64,000 bases of DNA. Origin: Leishmania martiniquensis (Eukaryota > Euglenozoa > Kinetoplastea > Trypanosomatida > Trypanosomatidae). A model generated the notes under the pieces. That model ran no database searches. It was not told the origin of the DNA and was given only the letters and a program-made list of their open reading frames with translations. Below, in pieces: positions 34,501 through 43,500 of the stretch (position 1 is its first letter; each line of letters starts with the position of its first letter). Both the position numbers and the translations under genes were made by a program. The stretch is taken from assembly GCF_017916325.1 (NCBI RefSeq), contig NC_090152.1:442001-506000 (forward strand), given 5' to 3'.

Positions 34501-37500
34501 CAGCCCTCACTATCATCACCCGCATACCTCGCTCGGCGCGGGCGGCGGAGGGTCACCAGCTGACGTGGAGTTCGTCTACGCGCGAGGCAGCAACGAGGCA
34601 GCGCCGCCCACGCCTGCGCGAGTACGCAGCGGCACTGGGGTGAACCACACCGCAGCAATATGCCGGCCTTTTCAGCTTCTTGATCCACAACCGTTCCCGG
34701 CTGGGCAGGCGCACTATGCCTATCATCCCATCAGCAGCGGCAACTTGTCGGGTGTGACCCTTGGCCAGCAGCCAGCAGCTTCACCGGCAGTCGGTGCGGG
34801 GATGCTTACCGTGGGCTCTTTCACGGCTGCCTCACTGGGCCACCGCCGGGGCCTGCTCGGGCTTCCTGCTTCGATCTTCAGCCCTGCCGGCGGCACTGGC
34901 GGGGTTGCATCTGGAGCGGCTGGTGGGCCCGGCGGGATGCCGCCACGGTGGCGCTTTGCGTCCATCGCAGCGTCTGTCAGTCCCGACGATGGGGCGTCTC
35001 CGAGCAGCTGTATGACGCCGCCGTCTGCTGGTGGCGGTTCCGCTGGCGCTTTTCTTCCTTCCGTTGCTGCCCCGCACGATGCCGCAGCGGGTCAGCAGCA
35101 AGCGCGTCGACGACTGTCGCCCCTCGTCGCGCATCCTTCTTGGCATCATTGCCCGTCGTTTGGAACGACTGCATCGGTCTCGGCAGCTGCCTTACACCAC
35201 AGCGGCGCAGGCGATGACTTTGGCGGCTCTCAGCTCCAGTCGCCGCCGCCGCCAGCGCAGAAGCGGAGGACTCCCTCACCTCTATTTTCAGAGGTGGGCA
35301 CCACATCGCCCGCGGCTGTCACAGCTGCAGCCAGCGCGATGCCTTCGACGACGACCGCGGTGACGCACCCAACACCGCTGAGAGCCGAAGTAGGCTTATC
35401 TACGGCACCTGTGCACTTCCCACCTGCGACTTCGCGCGCGGTCGACTACGGCCGCATGTCTCCCTCCGCGGAGGCGGCTGCTGATGGGGTATGCAAAGAC
35501 GCGACGGTCGCAGCAGCGGTATCGCCGTGCGTGGTGAGGGAGATGTCAGAGGCTTGCGCCGCTGCCGCGGCGGCAGCGGCGCATGAGGCTGGTGAGGTGG
35601 TACACCACAACTCACTCATAGCATACTTTGAGCTTCATCGATCTCTTTCAGGGCACGGCTGGCGCTCGTGGTGGGTGCAGTTCTGTCTATATTTGCTGCA
35701 GAGTAGTCCAGACTACTGCATTCAAGCCTGCGAGCCTTTCGCGCGCCAGCACCACATTGCCTTCTCCTACTCGGAGCTGCTTCCTTTGGCTCTCCTGTCG
35801 ACGCTTCCATCCTGCACCGTGGCGGAGCTCGTCGCATGGCTTCGGGCGCTGCGCGACTTTTACGCCTTCCACACCGACCCGCACGCCCCTGTGCCGCAGC
35901 AGGTCGCCTCTGGGGTGGCCCGCATGGCGCATGACCTCCGCCTTTACCGCCACACGTTCTTCCCACCAGAGGTGGTGTCGCGGGTCGTGGACGTCTGGCT
36001 TCCCGCCAGCGTCGTGGCCGAGCTCGCAAATCGCTCGCTCAACCCTCCCCTGCGCATCCTGTACCTGGAGCAGGACCTGACCCACTGCTTCTCGTGGGGT
36101 TGTACCGCACTGCTCATGGCGTCTGCCGATGACGTGGCGAGTGCGGTGGAGCGGACGCTCTTCGTACAGGACCCGCGCTTCCAGCAGTGGATCCGTTCCG
36201 GGGCGGCCGCGGAATCAGGGGTATGCAGCAGGGGCAGGGTGGCGGCAGAGGTCCCCAAATCGTCATGGTCGTCGTCGTCGCTCATGAACATCTCATCTCC
36301 GTCGGCGCTGGAGCTGCTCGGCTTCCACCGCGCAGCCGCACTCGCGTACGCGAGGGCCTACGTGGAGCAGCAGGGGAGCGAGATTCCTGACGGCCGCCGC
36401 GACGCGGCAGCGGAAGAGTACGAGGCTGCGCAGTGTAGGCCAGCATTCGCGTCGCGGGGCACGATGAGTCGCCACCGTCACCGCGCCGTTGCAGCTAGGT
36501 GGATTATCGGTGCGATGCGTTGCCACATTAGCCTGTGTGACTTCGAGGCGGTGCTGCAGCTCTGGGATGCTGTGAAGGGCCGGAGTAACGTCGAGGCGAT
36601 CGCGTCGATGACAGGCCTGCCACCGTCGGTAGCTGCTTGCGGCGAGGCGTCCTACGCCAGCGGCAGCTCAGCCGTGGCGCTTGAAGGCGCCAAACGCGCG
36701 GATCCGTGTGCGCTGAGTCCCGAGACAACGCGGTATGTGGTGATGTCGGCCCAGGCCCTTTCTCGGTGGGACTACGTGCAGGAAGCTGCCTTCTACGCCT
36801 TTGGCTGGGGAGGCGACGGCGGATTGCCCAGGACCACCAGTGCTCCACACGCAGCGCAGGGGCACACGCACAAGTCGGGTAGATCCGCGGCAGAAGGTGC
36901 CGCGGCGCTACATGAACAGGGGCGCCCGCAGTCACCGGGCAACCCTCAGTGCTGGGCAGAGGACGTGGAGAGGGACGGGTTCTCTGAAGCATTCCTCCAT
37001 GACGTCTTCGCGGCCGGGCCGGCCGCTGTCCAGGCAGCGGATGAAACCCGCGCGTCGCTCCTGCAGCGGCAGGTGGAGGTGTTTGTTGGCGCGGCGCTCG
37101 TGGCGGCGCATGATTACGACGGCGCGAGGCGGGCCTTGACCGCCGTTCGAAACGGTCTTCGTGACTCCTATGCCGTATTTCACACCGATAACGATCGCGT
37201 GAAACTCGAGTGGAGCAGCATCTTCCAACAGCTCTCCGACCTCGAGGAGGGCATGCGCGCTCTGGAAGAGATACCTGCAGCCCAGGTGGGCATGACCGTC
37301 ATGCCGGCGGGCTCAGAGAGCTGCGTGACATGCCCAGCGTGGGCTGGCTCTGGATCGCTAGCTCTCGATCGCGAAATCAACGGCAAGCTCTTTCCCGAGG
37401 TGACGGTGCGGCGCCTGCGCAACATCGCGTGCCGACCTGTTTCAGCCACCACCACGATCCTGCAGCGCTTCATGATCATCGCAGTCCGCAGCGCCATCGC

Positions 37501-40500
37501 CCCTGTCACCTGGCAGCTGGACAACGTCCTCGCCTTGGGGGAGAGGCTCGAGAAGGTGGGCCGACCCATGCGCGCGGCGCAGGTGCTGCACCACTACGCG
37601 AATCTTCCCGTTGTTACCACGTCCTTCACAGCCGTGGCGGTGGAGTTCAAACAGCAGCTGAATCTTGAGATGCTGCGGCGTCTGATTCGTAACTTTTCGA
37701 GGGAGGAGGACTTGCGGGAGCTGTATGCCTGCGTGCAGGCAGTGCTGCGCCACGACCTGTGGCTGGCGCGCCACGCCGCCACGCGGCGGCTGACTTCGGT
37801 GTCACCAACCTCCTCCTTTATGGCGTCATCGTGCGCCGCGGCTGAGTTGTTGTCGCCACTGCGAAATCAACCCGAGGCGGATGACATCGCACCGTGTGGT
37901 ACCATGCTCACCGCACCAGAGCTGGGCTCGTCTCTGTCGCCTTACCAGGTGGACCTATTGCTGCTAAGTGTGGCGTGCCGGCGTCGCCTGGCACGTGTGC
38001 TGCTGCACCGTGTGCCGCCATCACGGCGATCCTCCTCGGCCGCTGTCGCAGCGGCCATGTCGGATACGTCTGCGCCGCTCACCGCTGCATCAGCGTCCGA
38101 CGCCGCACCGTCGTTGTCGCCGAAGGCGGTGCGATACCTCACAGACACGCTCACTCTCCCCATCGTCGCCGATAGGCCACCTCGGCTCAGCGAACCTGAC
38201 GCCGCAGAGGACGTGAACGCCTCGGACGCGGAGCCCCGCTCGCCGGCCAGTTCGACCCAGACGTGCCCGTGCAGCGAAATTTCCGCTTCAGCTGCATCAC
38301 CGTTGCCCGTCCGAAGGGGTGCCGCCTCAGCAACCGGAGCAGTGGCAGCGCGCCGAGCAGACCACATCGAAAGCTGCCAGAGCGACTCGGCAACGCGCCA
38401 ATACGCACGCAGTGGCGGCACATCACCGGTGCGGGCGCGGTGCTGCAAGGGTGACGAGGCACCGACCACCACGGTGGAGGCGGCGGCGAACAAGGAGGAT
38501 GACATTCTGTCGCTGGAGAATCTGACGGGGAAGACGGCGATGTTTGCCGAGTATTACCTCCTCGAGCACGTTGTCGCCGTCACTCATTACGTGCCGTCTG
38601 TGTGGAGGGAGTTCGGACTTGTCTTGTTCGACGTCTGCATGGCCATTCACGCGGAGTGGAAGCTGACAGAGGATGCAGAGACGAAGCAAAACTTTCTGAC
38701 GCAGTCAGCCAAGGCGATTCACGGCTTACAACTTGCAGCGCAGCTCTGGCGCAGCAGGTCCGAGTCGGTCTTCAGTCGCGGTATTGGCCCCTTCCCCGCT
38801 ACGACGCTGCGCCGTCACGGGCACGCACGAACGGCGTTGCCATCAGCCCACTTGCTTTTAAAGGCGCTGCACCTAGCGGTCACGTGCGAGGCCATTGTAC
38901 AGGAGGACACACGGGCTGCAGCAGCAGCGATAACGGTTGCATCAGGGGCAGTGACGGGTGAGGCGGCCACCGGCACAGGGGGCGGGGGCGGCGCCGGCAC
39001 CCCGACCTCGTTCACCACTGCCCAGTCCCTGTCTGTGAGTCAGCGCGCAGAGACACCTCATGCGCACATGTGTGACGCGGAGACGACAGAGGGGACCGAG
39101 ACGGAGGCCAGTAGGGTCTCAAAGACCAACAAGAACGATGCTAGCACACCAGCACGTCCTTCCCAATCTTCGACCTCGAAGCCGCAGCCAACCGCTGCGG
39201 CTGCTGTTACGCAGCAACAACAGGGAGGCTTTGCCTGCTTGGACTTCTCTGCTGCTTCGTACGTGCAGTGGGCCGCCATCGCACCATTCCTGCTCGCCGT
39301 TGCGGCCCGCCACTGCAGTCTGTACACGGCGGTGCGGGACATGTGTGTGCAATCGCGTGACATGCTGCGCCAGCTGGTGTTCCCTCTCATTGCGACGTTT
39401 GAGCATGGATACGGGACCTTGTTTGCGCAGCAGGCTAGCCACCTGCGCTGCCATAGAGTTATCCCTACTGAGGAGGCGCCTGCCACAGCAGTGATGGCGG
39501 AGACGGTCTCGCGCCAGCTCACCAGCGCCTTTGCTGCCTTGACAAGTGAAAGGCAAGAGGGTGGGCAGCAGCAGCAGGGGAGAGGGCCAAGCGCCTCTAC
39601 ACCCGTGCCGGGGGGCGAGGACGGCGACGAGCGAGCTGACCGCCTTGGCAGCTCCACCTCCACGAAGGCGTCACCGCCGTCGGAGCAACAGGCGGCGGCA
39701 GGGGGAGACGCCGGCCTGATCGCGAAGCGTGCAGCATCAACGTCAGCCGTGGATGTGGTAGACAGGCGGTACACGGGGAGGCGAAGAGTGGCGGACACGG
39801 TGCTGGCAACTCCCTTGCTGCGCACGCGCTGCGGCATCTCTGAAGGTGAGGAGACACCGCTCGCTGGCGCCACAACGCCGTACACGACGCTGGCGCAGCA
39901 CCACATATTGCCTCAGCCTGAGCGTCCGATCGAGGAGGCGGAGCGGGACGTGCGCTCGTCGCTGCTAGCCGACGTGGCAGCCGCCAGTTCCGGTCATCGG
40001 CGACTCCTCCAAGAGGCTGTGATGATCCGCCGCTTTGCACAGGGACTGTGGGGGGCGCCGACAGCTCCGCCAAAGCCCAAGCCGTTGGGGCCAGCAGCGA
40101 GGCTGGCCGGCACGGACGCTTCAGCGGCGCCGCTTGGCGTTGGTGAGGGAGCCCCACCTCCACAGCGCGCGCCTGAGGAGGCGGCTGGTATAGCTGCGCC
40201 GCATGGCGCCACCAGCGACAAAGGCGGTGCCTCCGTCTTCGTCGCCATCGATGACGCAGACGGCATGCATGGAGAGGTAGAGCTGCTCTTGGACGGCTGC
40301 TGCCCGTTGCCGGCGCCGCTGTGGCTGCTTCCCAGCGTGTTCGGGGTGGGGATGACGGCAGGGGACTCTGGCGGCAGCGGCGGGCTCTGCACACGCGACA
40401 GCACCGGCGGGGATGGGGGTGCGAGGGCTGGAAGCGTTCACTGTGGCAACATCGGAACCGGGCCAGATGCGGCTGCTCGAGGCCGCCCGCACGGCGTCCA

Positions 40501-43500
40501 ATCGGCCGGGCCGGTCTCACCTGCTTCCGCTGCTCCCCCCTCACGGATAACCGGGCATCGCGGTGCAGGAGGGGACGATGGGAGCGGTGGAGGGGCAGGG
40601 CTGCCTCGGTCGTGCGGGACAGGTCTTCCGGTTTCAGCGGCAACTACCCACGGCCAGCGGGCCGCGCATAGCACTGCCACGTCCGCTGTGTGCTTTGCGC
40701 CCGCTGCGGTTCCAACGATCATGCATGCACGGCGGTACGCTGTCCTGCACCCGGCCCCGCACTACCAATGCGAGGAGGTCATCTTTGTGATGCTGTCGGA
40801 CGGCCTCGTGTGCCGCTTCCGCCACGCCGTTCCAGTGACAAGTACTAAGACCGGAGAGGTCTTGGACGAGTGTGACGCGCCACATGGTGCGAAGGAGTGG
40901 CCCGGCATGCGGCTGGGCTCGGGGAGGAAAACCACTGCGGCTGCGGTCGACGCTGGCGCGAAGGATGCACTTCCGCCTGATGGACACAGCGGGGCAGGCC
41001 GGTATGTGCTTCCCTACGCCTTGATGGAGCAGACCGCCTCTCTCCTCCTCAGTCACCTTCCCTTGGCACATCTCCAGCGACCTTTCGTGCTACCGCTTGC
41101 GGTGCAGGACTACATGACGATGCTGCCAGAGCACGGAACGTCGCCGCTCATCCTCGGCGCAGCCACAGCTGCGGCAGTGCGGTCGGACAACCCGCAGGAA
41201 TGGCGGTATGACATGGCACTGCTCGCTGGTGCGTCAAGCAGCAGCTCGGCGGCGGCGCTGCGCACGGTAACACAGTTGCTGGCGCGGTCATCTGACGCGG
41301 CTTGTACGCCGCCGTCTCTGTACCACCTTATGGACGACTACACGGTGCACCTTCGTGTGCGGGAGATGGCGCTTGCGGCGCAGGAGGCGGTGGACACCTA
41401 CCCCGCTCTCGATCTCCACGCGATGCAGATTGCCGCAGAGACAGGGCGGCGCTGCGGCGTATCCTCGGACAACGCCTACCCGTTCAACTGGGCCTTTGGA
41501 TATCCAGTGAGCGCCCCACCGAGTGACGAGGCAGCAGCCGCGCTGAGAGACTCGTACAAGTATCGAGACCTCGTGCAGAGGCGCCGCATGAACGAGGAGC
41601 GTTATAATCAGCTTGTCGCCGCCGCCTACGATGACGGCTGCGTGGGACCGCTCATCGCGTTCCTTCAAGGCTTGCTTGCCGCCCGACCGCCACCGCCGCC
41701 GTCTTGGTCGTCGTCGTCGTCGACGCCAATGCAGCCGTCAGCACAGGCGGCAGCATTCGGCATCTCGTCGACCGCCGCGGGGACGGCATCGTCGTCTCCC
41801 GCGTCGACGTCGGCGCCAGCCCCGCAGCCTTTCTGCCCACCAGAGGAGGCGTTCTCGCTTCAGCAGCGTATCTACGCGTATGCAGCCGTGCTGCCTCGGA
41901 CAGAGGCCCACTTGCGCAGTGTCCTGGCAGCTGTCTCAGGGGCTGTCGCAGGTGGCGAGGAGAAGTGGGCGAAGGAATCATTGTCGCCGTCGTCGTCGTC
42001 ACCGCAATCGCCTGCAGCGGCGCCTATCCTCAACATAAAGAGGCGACACCACAGGCACCGGCCTGCCTGCCCCCCAACCCGTCTCACCTCTGTGTCGGAG
42101 TGTGAGTTGCAGGCGTGCCGCCTTGCTCTCTTCCGCTTGGAAAGCGCTCGATGCAGGCTGGCATTGAATGACGCATTCAGCGCCGACAGCAGCAACGCCA
42201 GTCACTGGCTCGAGGCGCGCCGCACGTATGCGAGGGAGCTGTCCGAGTGGAGTGTGATCGAGTACCTCCTCGACGTTCAAGCACGCGAGTGCGGCACAGT
42301 ACTCGTGAACACCTACAATGGCCACGTGGCGGTGCACGCCCTCGGGCGGTATTGTCTTCAACCGCCGCCACCGTCGAGTCACGCCGCGTCCGAGAAAAAC
42401 GCCGCGGCGTACCCGGCTAACGTCGCCCTCCTTATCACGAGCCCGTTTCCGACGCATGACGCAACGCTGTTTCGCTTCACCCCGGTGATGGTGGCTGGCC
42501 TCCCCTTGCAGAGCCCCCACACGGCCTTCCAGTACCACGCGAGCTCCGTGCTCTACGAGATATTTCAGTATGTGCGAGATTTGACTGGCATCGCCACCTA
42601 CGGCGTCGACTGTGTCACGGCGTTCGCCCACACCTCGGTAGCCCCTAATGCGGGGCATTCGCCGTCGTCGTGCACGTCCTCGACAGGAACTCCGCTCTCG
42701 ACGTGGACATCTGCGGATTTCTCTGGGACCATGAGCGGCAGCTGTAGTGCGGCTCTGCCAGGTCGTCAAGTGACAACGAGACCGGGGAACGATCCTGCGT
42801 TGGCACGGGGATCGGCGGGCGCTGATGCCCCTGCGGAAGGGGCCGCGCCGCCGAGCTCTACAGCTTTGCCGCGGCACGTCGGCGCAAAGACCGCTGCTGC
42901 GCCCAGACGGAGGCAGCGAGAGATCCCACCACTGCTTGAGCCTCTGGTCGGTGCCCCTGCGACCACAGCCTTCACCTTTTCCTCTCCCGCTTTTGGTGCT
43001 TCCCCTGGATGTGGAGCGGCGCAGCTTCACACAGCCTCGCTGCTCAAGGAGTCTGCCGAGACTGCCACGCTGCCTCCACCGCCACGCTGCTTTGATGCTA
43101 ACTCCATTCGATGGAAGCTGTCGCACGATGCACTTCTTGTCTTGCACGACGAGGCGGAGCGCAGCGGGCGAGCAGCCATACTGCTCTCGCTGCGCAGCCA
43201 GCAGGAGGCTACGCAGGCACAGTGGGCACGCATGGCACCATCGAGCCCATCTCAGAGTGGAGGCGAAGGCAATACCGTCAAGACAGAGGCGCCTGCTGCA
43301 GGTCGCAGCGCAGCGGAGGACTCGGCGGGCACGACGCTGGCGCCTACCGCATTCGACGAAGGCGATGCCGACAAGGACGACGATGACGGCGCACCGCGTT
43401 GGGCGTCGGCGATCGACCTCGTTGCCTCCATGATCACGGCAGCCACAGAGGAGGAACACCTACTCGGAGTAGACGGTGTATATCCCCACTCATGGCAGCG

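Noticed and set aside
39597..40643. 348-codon ORF on the minus strand
   Set aside because: Antisense to the FAT-kinase linker of the giant gene; Pro/Arg/Ala-rich composition only.
41999..43459. 486-codon ORF on the minus strand
   Set aside because: Antisense shadow of the TOR-like C-terminal region, where the plus-strand frame ends in a FATC-like tail. The minus-strand peptide is Arg/Cys-rich and has no domain.
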